In this document: one piece after another, positions 42,940 to 51,176 of the stretch
Layout: the number at the start of each line of letters is the position of its first letter
Numbering within the stretch: position 1 is the stretch's first letter
From: JAGVSZ01 sp963747775
GTDB taxonomy: Bacteria; Pseudomonadota; Gammaproteobacteria; Burkholderiales; SG8-39
DNA length: 64,000 nucleotides
Assembly (NCBI GenBank): GCA_963747775.1
Contig: CAVVGT010000018.1
Location: forward strand, 1-64,000
Direction of reading: 5' to 3'
Position numbers and translations under genes: made by a program
The notes under the pieces: generated by a model
Told to the model about the DNA's origin: nothing
The model's database searches: none
The model's input: only the letters and a program-made list of their open reading frames with translations

Positions 42940-43035
42940 GGAGAAGGGCGCGGGACGTGAAGCCATTTCAGGCGAGCGTCGCCGGTTTCACGCTCGCCAC
43001 CCCGACCCGCTGATTCGATTGCAAAGGAGATGACC

Positions 43036-43470
43036 ATGCTGACTCATGCACCAGTGACGACCATGCTGCCCGTGAAGGATCTGGAGCGGGCGCGCGATTT
43101 CTATCTGAACAAGCTCGGCCTGGAGCCGCTCGGCCCGCGGCCGGACGGGAAGTTCCTGCTCCGCTGCAACGGCGGGGCGACGCTCGCGCTGTTCCCGAAG
43201 CCCGAAGGAACGAAGGCCGAGCACACCGCGGCGTCGTTCACCGTCGAGGACATCGTCGCGGCGGTTCGCGACCTGAAGGCGCGCGGTGTCGCGTTCCACG
43301 ACTACGACCTGCCGGGGTTCAAGACGATCGAGCACGTGGCCATCGTCGGCTCCGACAAGGCCGCGTGGTTCAATGACCCCGAGGGCAACATCCTCTGCGT
43401 GCACGAGGAGCTCGATCGCGCGCGGCCGGAAGCCGGCGCCGCGGCGGCACGCACCGGGCGGCTCTGCTAG
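43036..43470 (+). CDS. VOC-family (glyoxalase/bleomycin resistance-like) protein
   Basis: 144 residues. VOC pattern: TTMLPVKDLERARDFYLNKL, then the repeat SFTVEDIVAAVRDLKARGVA and WFNDPEGNILCVHEE, with the metal-binding Glu near the end. ATG 43036 chosen because AAAGGAG sits six bases upstream; ATG 43030 touches it. Substrate unknown. Confidence 0.88.
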   Translation: MLTHAPVTTMLPVKDLERARDFYLNKLGLEPLGPRPDGKFLLRCNGGATLALFPKPEGTKAEHTAASFTVEDIVAAVRDLKARGVAFHDYDLPGFKTIEHVAIVGSDKAAWFNDPEGNILCVHEELDRARPEAGAAAARTGRLC

Positions 43471-43486
43471 TGGCGGGACGGCCGCG

Positions 43487-44422
43487 ATGAAGCCGCTTGC
43501 CTATCACGCCGGCCAGCGCGCGGTGCAGGACGAGGCGCAGACGCGCCGCGTCGCCGACAAGCTCGCGGACTGGGTGGGCCCGGTCCCGGACTTCGCGCGC
43601 GGGGCCGACCTCGTCGTCCTCGCGATGCCCGAGAACGGCCACGGTCTGCGGTTTGCGCTCGTTTCCGGCGCGGCGCCGCTCGTGCGCCTCGCCGACGGTC
43701 CGGAGCTCCGCCTCGAACTGCCGGCCGGGCTCGCGGCACACGTGCAGACGCCGACGGCGTGCGGCGGGCTCGTGATCAGCCTCGGGCTCGCGCGGCGCGC
43801 ACGGATCAACGGCTTCCTCTACGGGCGCGCCGCGGCGCCCGAACTGGTGGCCACCGAAGCGTTCACGCTCTGCCGGAAGTACTTCGCGCCGTCGCTCCCG
43901 GTCTGCGACGCGCCGCTGCGCGTCGGCCCGGTGGTGCGGGAACCGCTCGCGCTCGATCACCCCCTGCTTGCCGCGGTGCTGGCGCGGACCGAAACCTCGT
44001 TCCTCGCGACGGTCAGCCCGGACGGGATGCCGGACGTCGCGCATCGCGGCGGCGCGCCCGGCTTCCTCGAGTACGACCCGGCCGCGCGCGAGCTGCGCTG
44101 GAGCGAGTACGTCGGCGACGGCGTGTTCAAGAGCGCGGGGAACCTTCGCGCGACCGGGACGATGGCGTTGCTGGCGCTGGACCTGGCGAGCGGCGACGGC
44201 GTCTGCCTGTACGGGCGCGGCGACTATCGGAACACGCGCGCGGACCGTGGCCGCGAGGACGCGCTGGTGCAGCACCGCGAGGACCACCCCCAGCAGGGCG
44301 TGACGCGCTGCGAGATCGTCCGGGCGGAGCGCCTGCGCGACGTGCTGCATCCGCGCCGTCGCGTGGACCGCGTGCCGCGGATTACTTCACGCTCGACAGT
44401 GCCCGAGCAGAAGCCGCAGTGA
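43487..44422 (+). CDS. Pyridoxamine 5'-phosphate oxidase-like FMN split-barrel protein
   Basis: 311 residues. The C-terminal half matches the split barrel: TETSFLATVSPDGMPDVAHR, FLEYDPAARELRWSEYVGDG and SAGNLRATGTMALLALDLA. The N-terminal half (about 1-150) is an extra domain I do not recognise. Probably an FMN-linked oxidoreductase. The arginine-rich tail may be variable. Confidence 0.78.
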   Translation: MKPLAYHAGQRAVQDEAQTRRVADKLADWVGPVPDFARGADLVVLAMPENGHGLRFALVSGAAPLVRLADGPELRLELPAGLAAHVQTPTACGGLVISLGLARRARINGFLYGRAAAPELVATEAFTLCRKYFAPSLPVCDAPLRVGPVVREPLALDHPLLAAVLARTETSFLATVSPDGMPDVAHRGGAPGFLEYDPAARELRWSEYVGDGVFKSAGNLRATGTMALLALDLASGDGVCLYGRGDYRNTRADRGREDALVQHREDHPQQGVTRCEIVRAERLRDVLHPRRRVDRVPRITSRSTVPEQKPQ

Positions 44423-44467
44423 GCGGCACCCAGTGACCGACGTTTCCCGTAACCGAAAGGAGGAACC

Positions 44468-44923
44468 ATGAAGAACCGGTGTTGCGCGGTCGCGGCCGCG
44501 GCCGTCCTCGTGCTGGTGCCGACGTTCTCGCCGGCGGCGTTCGCGCAGGGCGCGGCGAAGACGGCCTTCACGCCCGCGGCGGACCTGAAGTGGATCGGAG
44601 CGGGCGTTCCCGGCGTGGCGAGCGCGCGGGTCAAGGGCGACATGGCGAAGGGCGCCAGCCATTTCTATCTGCGCTACGCGGCGGGGTTCGTTGCGCCCGT
44701 TCATCATCACTCCCCGGACCACTATGTCACGACGGTAACGGGAGACCTGGTCCTCATCGTGGACGGCAAGGAGCATCGGCTCCCGCCCGGCTCCTACTTC
44801 GCTTTCACCGGCAAGGCCAAGCATGTCGCTAGATGCGAGGGCAGCCAGGACTGCGTGATGTTCATCGACGCCCGCGGCCCCTGGGATGTCGTGCTGGCGA
44901 ACAAGCCGCAAGCCGGGAAGTAG
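44468..44923 (+). CDS. Exported cupin-domain protein
   Basis: 151 residues with a signal peptide (VLVLVPTFSPAAFAQ). Cupin metal motif GFVAPVHHHSPDHYVTTVTG and GSYFAFTGKAKHVARC. Two cysteines near the end (C-x5-C in ARCEGSQDC) may form a disulfide. Periplasmic; function unknown. AAAGGAGGA ribosome site. Confidence 0.87.
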   Translation: MKNRCCAVAAAAVLVLVPTFSPAAFAQGAAKTAFTPAADLKWIGAGVPGVASARVKGDMAKGASHFYLRYAAGFVAPVHHHSPDHYVTTVTGDLVLIVDGKEHRLPPGSYFAFTGKAKHVARCEGSQDCVMFIDARGPWDVVLANKPQAGK

Positions 44924-45058
44924 GCGGGATCGCGGGCGGGGGCGCCCGGGATGTCAATGAATCACAAAAGGGCGGCCCCTAGTACCCACTTCGCCACGAG
45001 CGCGGCGCGTACTCTGGACCTGGGTCGATCGGACCCGGGACTACGCGGAGGACGCGCC

Positions 45059-45256
45059 ATGGAATCGCTCGCATCGCTGGTCGACGTGCTGTTCACGCTC
45101 GGCCAGCTGGCATCCCTGGGGTTCGCGGGATACGGCGGATGGCTTGCCTTCAGCCACGCCCAGGGCTTTCTTCAGGAAGGCCAAGGCCGGTTCGAGCATC
45201 GCCACGCGCGGCGCGCGCGGCTCGCGCCGCGCGACATCGCCGGGATGACGCGCTGA
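45059..45256 (+). CDS. Small protein with one hydrophobic segment, unknown
   Basis: 65 residues from ATG 45059. One likely membrane segment (VDVLFTLGQLASLGFAGYGG) with a basic tail (RFEHRHARRARLAPRD). No family recognised. Ends 6 bp from the convergent Bug-receptor stop. The coding call is tentative. Confidence 0.5.
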   Translation: MESLASLVDVLFTLGQLASLGFAGYGGWLAFSHAQGFLQEGQGRFEHRHARRARLAPRDIAGMTR

Positions 45257-45262
45257 CGCGCG

Positions 45263-46231
45263 TCAGTTGAGCTTCGCTCCCGACGCCTTTACCGCCGGCG
45301 CCCAGCCGGTGATCTGGTTCTGAACGAACGCCTGGAAGTCCGCCTGCGACATCTTCTGGACGGCGAAGCCGAGCTCGTTGAGGCGCTTCACGAAGTTCGG
45401 GTCGTCGAGCGACTCCTGGATCGCGGCGTGCAGCCGCTTGACGACCGGCTCGGGCAGGCCGGCCGGACCCGAGATGCCGACGAAGTTCTCGGCCACCAGG
45501 AACGCCATTCCCTCCTCGGTCACGCTCGGCACGTCGGGCGCGATCGCCGCGCGCGCGCGTGAGGTCACCGCGATCGGACGGAGCTTCCCGGACTTGATGT
45601 GCGGCACGTTCTGCGGGAGCGTGTCGAACGAGAAGCTGAGGCTGCCGCCGATGAGGTCGGTGATCATCGGCGCGCTGCCCTTGTAGCCGACGTGTTCGAT
45701 GTTCACGCCCGCTTCCTTCTTGAACATCTCGCCGAGGATGTGCCCGATCGACCCGATTCCGCCGGAGCCGAAATTCACGGGGTTCTTCTGCGCCTTGATC
45801 CAGGCGACCAGCTCCTTCATGTTCTTCACCGGCACCGAGGGGTGCACCATGATCACGTCGGGCACCACCGCGACCAGGCTCACGTGCGTGAAGTTCTTGA
45901 TCGAATCGTAGGGCGGGGGCGTGAGCATCGTCGGCGAGAGCGAGATCGGCGTGGTGTTCGACACCAGCAGGTTGTAGCCGTCCGGCGCCGCGCGCGCGAT
46001 CTCCGCCGCCGCGATCGTGCCGCCGGCGCCCGGCTTGTTGTCGACGATCACCGGCTGGCCGAGCTTCGCCGCGAGCGGCACGGCAAGGGCGCGCGCCACG
46101 ATGTCGCTCGAGCCGCCCGGCGAGAATGTCACCACCAGCCGCACCGGCTTCACGGGCCACTGCTGGGCGACTGCGGACGTGGCCGCGAGCGAACACGCAG
46201 CGATGAGGATGCCGGCGAGCTTCTTGAGCAT
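45263..46231 (-). CDS. Bug-family tripartite tricarboxylate transporter substrate-binding protein
   Basis: 322 residues. Signal peptide (ILIAACSLAATSAVAQ), then the family pattern WPVKPVRLVVTFSPGGSSDI, VDNKPGAGGTIAAAEIARA, FGSGGIGSIGHILGEMFKKE and GPAGLPEPVVKRL. Captures an organic acid in the periplasm. No TctA/TctB membrane genes are adjacent, which is common for orphan Bug proteins in Burkholderiales. AAGGAG site before ATG 46231. Confidence 0.94.
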   Translation of the reverse strand: MLKKLAGILIAACSLAATSAVAQQWPVKPVRLVVTFSPGGSSDIVARALAVPLAAKLGQPVIVDNKPGAGGTIAAAEIARAAPDGYNLLVSNTTPISLSPTMLTPPPYDSIKNFTHVSLVAVVPDVIMVHPSVPVKNMKELVAWIKAQKNPVNFGSGGIGSIGHILGEMFKKEAGVNIEHVGYKGSAPMITDLIGGSLSFSFDTLPQNVPHIKSGKLRPIAVTSRARAAIAPDVPSVTEEGMAFLVAENFVGISGPAGLPEPVVKRLHAAIQESLDDPNFVKRLNELGFAVQKMSQADFQAFVQNQITGWAPAVKASGAKLN

Positions 46232-46342
46232 GGGTCTCTCCTTCGGATTCGTGCGGCGCACGCCCGCGCCGACGAAGCGCGGACGCTACGCCCGCCGCCG
46301 GGTGTCGTCAACATACGCAAATACGTTCCGGATTGTGGAAAC

Positions 46343-46678
46343 TCAGGACTTGGCGGGCGGCGGCTTGGGGCAGAGCTTCGCCGGGCAGGGGAAGCGGTAG
46401 TACCGCTCGTTCAGGTACACCGTGACGCCGTCGATCTGCGCGCCGCCCCAGCCGGTCTTGAGCTGCGCGCTGAAGGACGCCACGCGGCCGCGCGCCGCCT
46501 CGAAGGTGAGCGCCTTGCGCGAGTTGTCGTTGTGCACGCTGTCGTTGTGGCAGCCTCCGCAACGCGCTTCGTAGAGCGCGCGGCCGCGCGCCGGGTCGGC
46601 GGCGGACGCGGCGCCGGCGACGCACAGCGTCGCGATCGCGGTGGCCAGCAGCGCGGCGCAGAGCTTCTTCTCAGTCAT
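46343..46678 (-). CDS. Small c-type cytochrome
   Basis: 111 residues with a signal peptide (TLCVAGAASA). One haem site, CGGCH, in RGRALYEARCGGCHNDSVHN. The usual axial Met region is not obvious; a histidine in NDSVH could serve. The start overlaps the upstream gene by 8 bp, so the two are co-transcribed. Confidence 0.87.
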   Translation of the reverse strand: MTEKKLCAALLATAIATLCVAGAASAADPARGRALYEARCGGCHNDSVHNDNSRKALTFEAARGRVASFSAQLKTGWGGAQIDGVTVYLNERYYRFPCPAKLCPKPPPAKS

Positions 46679-47249
46679 TGCGGGATTCCCTTTCAGGCAG
46701 CCTGAAGCGCTCGCGCAGCAGCGGCCGTCTCACGTCGAAGTCGAGGAACATGAACTGGCGCTCCGGGTCGGTGACGAGGCCGTGGGTGCGCTCATACGGG
46801 TGCTCGCGCGCCGTCCGCCCTTCGGGCACCAGCGCGTGCCTGCGGTACGGATCGAGGAGCAGGATTTCGCCGGCGTCGTGACGCGTCGCGCGGCTCGTCC
46901 GGTCGACCACGCCGAGCCGGCCCGAGTGTGCCACAACGATCACGAAGTACACCCCGGGGAACCGGAACCGGTCGTCGTGCAGGGCGATCGGGCCGCAGCC
47001 ATAGGCCTGGAAGAGGTCCATCGGCATCCAGGCCGTCGGGATCGCGAGCTGCGCCGCGATCTGCCTGCGCAGCGCGTCGACGAACGCGAACGACGTGTGC
47101 GCGTAGAGCTTCTCGAGCGCCGTGGTCTCCTCGGCGGGGAAGCCCTCAGGATAGAGTTCTTGCGCGCGCGCGTAGAGGTCGCGCAGCGGTTCGTCGAAGC
47201 CGTCCACGCGCAGGCCGGTGCGCACGAGCGTCGCGTAGCGGTGTCCCAT
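46671..47249 (-). CDS. Protein of unknown function upstream of a cytochrome c gene
   Basis: 192 residues, no signal peptide. I do not recognise the family. Segments GPIALHDDRFRFPGVYFVIV, AGEILLLDPYRRHALVP and FMFLDFDVRRPLL suggest a beta-barrel with possible ligand histidines, as in cupin or 2-oxoglutarate oxygenase folds, but this is weak. Overlaps the cytochrome gene and is divergent from the exporter gene. Confidence 0.7.
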   Translation of the reverse strand: MGHRYATLVRTGLRVDGFDEPLRDLYARAQELYPEGFPAEETTALEKLYAHTSFAFVDALRRQIAAQLAIPTAWMPMDLFQAYGCGPIALHDDRFRFPGVYFVIVVAHSGRLGVVDRTSRATRHDAGEILLLDPYRRHALVPEGRTAREHPYERTHGLVTDPERQFMFLDFDVRRPLLRERFRLPERESRND

Positions 47250-47292
47250 GGGGCGGATTATCGGTTACAGTCGCCCGCCCGAACGAGCGCCG

Positions 47293-48201
47293 ATGATCGC
47301 CGACCGCAAGCCCCTGGACGCTCTCGCGTTCGCCCTCATGGTCGTGCTCTGCATGATGTGGGGGTTCCAGCAGGTCACGATCAAGTGGACGGCGCCGGAC
47401 ATCTCGCTCGTCATGCAGGCGGGGCTGCGCTCGACGATCGCCACGGCGCTCCTCCTGGTCTGGGCACGGGTGCGCCGCGTCCCGCTCTTCGACCACGACG
47501 GCACGCTCTGGCCGGGGCTGGCGGCCGGAGCGATGTTCGCCTTCGAGTTCGTGTTCATCTACGCCGGGCTCGCTTACACCGCGGCATCGCGGATGGTCGT
47601 ATTCATCTACACGACGCCGTGCATGACCGCGGTGATGCTGCCCTTGTTCGTGAAGAGCGAGCACCTCGGCGCGCGCCAGTGGGCCGGGGTGCTGCTCGCA
47701 TTCGGCGGGATCGTCGCGGCCTTCGGCGAAGGGTTCCTCTCGGCAGGTGGCGCGACGCTCGTCGGGGACCTCTTTGGCGTGATCGCAGCGTTCCTCTGGG
47801 CTTCGACGATCGTGCTGATCCGCGCGACCAAGCTCGCGCGCACCAGCGCGACGAAGACGCTTTTCTACCAGCTCGCGGTCTCGGCGATCGTGCTCGTCTT
47901 CGTGTCGGTCGCGATGGGCGAGCCGGGGGTGGTGCGGGTGACGCCGCTCGCACTCGTCGTGATGGCCTATCAAGGCGTGCTCGTCGCGTTCGCGAGCTAC
48001 CTCGTCTGGTTCTGGCTGCTCACGAAGTACTACGCGGCGCGGCTCTCCGTCCTGACGTTCATGTCGCCGCTGTTCGGCGTGGCCGCCGGCGTGATCTTCC
48101 TCGGGGAGCGGCTCACGGCCGCTTTCGTTGCCGCCGCGCTGCTGGTCGCCGCGGGGATCGTGCTCGTCAACCTTCCCGGGCGGACTCGCCACCCCGCATA
48201 G
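47293..48201 (+). CDS. EamA/DMT-family transporter
   Basis: 302 residues with ten hydrophobic segments in two EamA repeats (LMVVLCMMWGFQQVTIKWTA and FGVIAAFLWASTIVLIRATK). Drug/metabolite exporter superfamily; substrate unknown. ATG 47293 was preferred over GTG/ATG further up because the extra leader is not membrane-like. Confidence 0.92.
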   Translation: MIADRKPLDALAFALMVVLCMMWGFQQVTIKWTAPDISLVMQAGLRSTIATALLLVWARVRRVPLFDHDGTLWPGLAAGAMFAFEFVFIYAGLAYTAASRMVVFIYTTPCMTAVMLPLFVKSEHLGARQWAGVLLAFGGIVAAFGEGFLSAGGATLVGDLFGVIAAFLWASTIVLIRATKLARTSATKTLFYQLAVSAIVLVFVSVAMGEPGVVRVTPLALVVMAYQGVLVAFASYLVWFWLLTKYYAARLSVLTFMSPLFGVAAGVIFLGERLTAAFVAAALLVAAGIVLVNLPGRTRHPA

Positions 48202-48211
48202 TCCGCGGGTG

Positions 48212-48853
48212 CTATGCCGCGCGCAAAGCGCTCCTGTCACCGGATCGCGTGATCAGCCGCCGCAACCGCTCCACGAACGAGGTCCGGCGCCGGAGCCGCG
48301 GCAGGGGCCTCGCCACGCGCACGAGGTAAGGCTCGTCGCTTTCCACGGAGTCGAAACCGAGCTTGGCGGTTAGCGCGAGCATCGGCCAGTTGTCGCCGAG
48401 AACGAATCCGCTCATCGCGCGCAGACCCACCTCGGCGGCTCGCGCGAGGAGCATTTCGAGCAGGCGCTCGCCCAGGCCCTGGCGTTGCCAGGCGTCCGCG
48501 ACGACCACCGCACACTCCGCTGCGGGCGGATCGTCAGACGCGTACTGCGCCATCGCGACGATGCGCGGCATCCCGGCGTTCGCGGACAGCGCGACGAGCG
48601 CGAGGTCCCGCGGATCCCTGACCCTGGTGAGCCGGTCGACCTGGTCGGGAGCGAGCTCGGCCACGGCGCCAAGAAAGCGCCGCCGGCGCGCGAGTGGAGA
48701 GAGCTCGCGCACGAATCGCTGCACGGCCGCGCCGTCCGCCGGCAGTGCCGGCCGGACCGCAGCCGCGCGTCCGTCGCGCAGCCGCAGGATGCCGCCGGGA
48801 CTGGCGCGGAGCCGGTCGCGCACGACGCGCTCGAACTGCACTGGGGGGATCAT
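48212..48853 (-). CDS. GNAT-family N-acetyltransferase
   Basis: 213 residues. Acetyl-CoA loop: ECAVVVADAWQRQGLGERLL; also MSGFVLGDNWPMLALTAKLG. A close paralogue lies at 50501-51151. The ATG overlaps the DUF2917 stop (ATGA). Substrate unknown; similarity to acetyltransferase domains that modify proteins is possible. Confidence 0.9.
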   Translation of the reverse strand: MIPPVQFERVVRDRLRASPGGILRLRDGRAAAVRPALPADGAAVQRFVRELSPLARRRRFLGAVAELAPDQVDRLTRVRDPRDLALVALSANAGMPRIVAMAQYASDDPPAAECAVVVADAWQRQGLGERLLEMLLARAAEVGLRAMSGFVLGDNWPMLALTAKLGFDSVESDEPYLVRVARPLPRLRRRTSFVERLRRLITRSGDRSALRAA

Positions 48854-49254
48854 GCGGTCGTGCACTCCCAGTGGCGAGGCCGCGCGTGGCGTCGGTAGAG
48901 CCGCAGCCAGATGGCCCAGAAGCCCCGCACGAACGGCGGGCCGGCGCGCCGCGCACGCGACGCGGGACGGAACACTTCGCATTGGACGCCGTCGACCGGA
49001 GCAGTGATCGTGATCGTCGCGGACTGATGCGCCTGCACCAGCGCGACGCCATCGCGGTCGAGCCGGAACCACTCACCTGCGGAGATCATGACGTCGCGGA
49101 CGTCGTTCTCCTGCGTGATCCAGGCGCTGCCCGACTCGACGAACACGAGCACGCCGCGTGCATAGCGGATGCCCACTACCTCCCGGCCTTCGAGCGGCAC
49201 GCCCGCGGCGACGACGCCCGCGTCGAAAGGTTCGGTCCAGAGCTTGCGTTCCAT
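48850..49254 (-). CDS. DUF2917 protein
   Basis: 134 residues. DUF2917 core: VLVFVESGSAWITQENDVRD, SAGEWFRLDRDGVALVQAHQ and ATITITAP. Cupin-like small barrel, unknown function. The C-terminal FWAIWLRLYRRHARPRHWE recurs in the paralogue at 52424-52963. Coupled to the GNAT gene. Confidence 0.85.
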   Translation of the reverse strand: MERKLWTEPFDAGVVAAGVPLEGREVVGIRYARGVLVFVESGSAWITQENDVRDVMISAGEWFRLDRDGVALVQAHQSATITITAPVDGVQCEVFRPASRARRAGPPFVRGFWAIWLRLYRRHARPRHWECTTA

Positions 49255-49313
49255 CGCGCCGTGAATTCTCGGTGGGGGGTTGAATCAACGACCTGTCGGG
49301 CGTCCGGCTCCCG

Positions 49314-49658
49314 CTACGGGAGCGCCGACGCGTCCTCCGCTCGGATCCGCACGTCGGCCAGCGAGTCGGCATTGCGCCAAGGCTTGATCTTCGCCAGGGT
49401 CTTCGTCAGCGCGTCCATTGCGGTCTCGCGGTCGTAGGCGGCCTGCAGGACGATCCAGAAGCCCTCCGACGTGCCGAAGAAGCGCGCAAGCCGCAGGCCC
49501 GTGTCGGCGGTGATCGCGCGCGTGCCGGCGACGATCTCGCCGATGTCTCGCTGCGGCACCCCGATCTCCTTCGCCAGGCGGTGCTGCGTGATGCCCATCG
49601 GCTTCAGGAACTCCTCGAGCAGCACCGCGTTCGGCGCGGGACACGTGACTTTGCGCAT
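49314..49658 (-). CDS. higA: HigA-type antitoxin/XRE regulator, no toxin gene beside it
   Basis: 114 residues. Helix-turn-helix GITQHRLAKEIGVPQRDIGE followed by IVAGTRAITADTGLRLARFF, the HigA pattern. HigB toxin normally precedes higA, but the upstream gene is a lipoprotein, so this is an orphan. It may act as a plain regulator. Confidence 0.87.
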   Translation of the reverse strand: MRKVTCPAPNAVLLEEFLKPMGITQHRLAKEIGVPQRDIGEIVAGTRAITADTGLRLARFFGTSEGFWIVLQAAYDRETAMDALTKTLAKIKPWRNADSLADVRIRAEDASALP

Positions 49659-49670
49659 CGGCTTTCTCCG

Positions 49671-50294
49671 TCAGCGATCGTCCACGCGGTGATCGGCGCT
49701 TGCCACGACCTGCGCATTCAGGGCTACGGGGTGCTGCCATCGACGCCAGGCCCGCCTACTAGGTGTGAAAAAATAGTAGTCCGCCGTGTAGGCGACGCGC
49801 ACCGATGTCCCTACAGCGGCCTGAGAACATCCGGCCTCGGGTGCCACACCTCCGGCGGTATTTACGCGCTGTATGCTCGTGATCTTGCTGAACGAGCCTT
49901 CCGCGCCTACGGGCTTCGCGGCAAGCAACAGCCAAGGAATGGCGTTGGCCGCTGGCGCGTCGGCACGTTCCTTCACCGTACCGACCACCTTGCTGCCATC
50001 GGTCGATTCCCAGTGTGGGCCGGCATAGTGGCGACCGATAGTGTTCCCGCGGGCGTCGAAGAGGCCGGCTTCGGGAGCCACGAACACCCATTCGTATCCA
50101 CCGGACTGATCCTTCCTGGCGCGGCATTCGTAGATCTGCACGCCCTTTGCGGGAACGATCATCGCCAGCGATTCGCTCGCGCCGGGATTGAGCTTGTCCG
50201 GCACCTTGACCGACGGCGTGGGGGGTTGCTGGTTTGCACAGCCAGCGACCATTAGCGCCAGCAGAAAGCTCTTAACCTCGAATGTCCTGGACAT
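49671..50294 (-). CDS. DUF3455 lipoprotein, C-terminus probably altered by a frame slip
   Basis: 207 residues as read. Lipobox LMVAGC gives a lipoprotein. DUF3455 core: GVQIYECRARKDQSGGYEWV, HYAGPHWESTDGSKVVGTV and RVAYTADYYFF. The family usually ends just after this last segment. Here the frame goes on for 27 odd residues; one extra base in the A6 run at 49768-49773 would bring in TAG at 49759 instead. So the real end is probably near 49759. Confidence 0.83.
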   Translation of the reverse strand: MSRTFEVKSFLLALMVAGCANQQPPTPSVKVPDKLNPGASESLAMIVPAKGVQIYECRARKDQSGGYEWVFVAPEAGLFDARGNTIGRHYAGPHWESTDGSKVVGTVKERADAPAANAIPWLLLAAKPVGAEGSFSKITSIQRVNTAGGVAPEAGCSQAAVGTSVRVAYTADYYFFTPSRRAWRRWQHPVALNAQVVASADHRVDDR

Positions 50295-50500
50295 GGCGTC
50301 CCTCCTTGGGCTGTGCCCTGATGCCTAACACTTGCATGCGTTTGCCACGGTGGCGCACGTCGCTTCGGAACAGACCCCCGAGCGACGCGTCATGCCATTG
50401 CTCCTCGGTGTGAACCTCCGCGAAGCGGGTTCACGGCGCAGTCTAGTGAGCGGGGGCATTGGCGAGATTTCACCCTGAGGCCGTTTTTGTTCCGTTTGTT
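50295..50500. other. Gap between lipoprotein and GNAT genes, nothing recognised
   Basis: About 205 bp. The lipoprotein ribosome site (AAGGAGGGA) lies at its left edge on the minus strand. A T-rich stretch (50490-50510) lies after the GNAT stop. No stable hairpin or RNA gene seen. Confidence 0.4.
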
Positions 50501-51151
50501 TCAGCGGCACGGCACGTCCTGCGGCAGCATTGCGGAGAGGTCGCGCAGCGCGGCGAGCCGGCGCAACCGTCCGGCGAACCGTGCCGCGCGCGCCGGCGGC
50601 GGCAGCGGCCGTTCCAGGCGCACCAGGCTGGGATCGCGGTCCTCGGCGAAGCCGAAACCGAGCCTCGCGGCAAGTGCGAGCATCGGCCCGTTCTCCGCCA
50701 GGGCAAGTCCGTTCATGATCCGGACACCCGCCAGGCGGGCGCGCTCGAACAGCACTCCGAGCAACCGGGTCGCGAGGCCCTGGCGCTGCCACGCGTCCGC
50801 GACGACCACCGCGAACTCTGCCGATTCCGGCGCTTCGGCGGCGTACTGTGCTATCGCGACGATGCGCGGCTCGTCTGCGTTCGCCGTCAGCGCGACGAGG
50901 GAGAGGTGCCGCGGATCCCGCGTGCCCACCAGCCGGTCGAGTTGCGCCGGCGAAAGCTCGGTCAGCGCGCCGAAGAACCGCCGACGCCGGGCGAGGGGCG
51001 AGAGCGTCCGTACGAACTGCTGAACGGCTTCGCCATCGGCAGGTGTCGCCGACCGGATCACGACCTTGCAGTCGCCGCCGAGGCGAACAACGCTGCCCGC
51101 GCCGAGACGGAGCCGGAGGCGATGACGACCCGCGTGGTAGGCGACGTGCAT
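50501..51151 (-). CDS. GNAT-family N-acetyltransferase, paralogue of 48212-48853
   Basis: 216 residues. Shares runs with the other copy, for example VQ-FVR-LSPLARRRRF and AVVVADAWQRQGL, plus the same order of segments. Acetyl-CoA loop as above. The two copies flank the HigA/lipoprotein stretch. It follows the ferritin-like gene on the same strand by about 25 bp. Confidence 0.88.
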   Translation of the reverse strand: MHVAYHAGRHRLRLRLGAGSVVRLGGDCKVVIRSATPADGEAVQQFVRTLSPLARRRRFFGALTELSPAQLDRLVGTRDPRHLSLVALTANADEPRIVAIAQYAAEAPESAEFAVVVADAWQRQGLATRLLGVLFERARLAGVRIMNGLALAENGPMLALAARLGFGFAEDRDPSLVRLERPLPPPARAARFAGRLRRLAALRDLSAMLPQDVPCR

Positions 51152-51176
51152 GGCGTGCTCCGGCCCCGCTCCGGGC

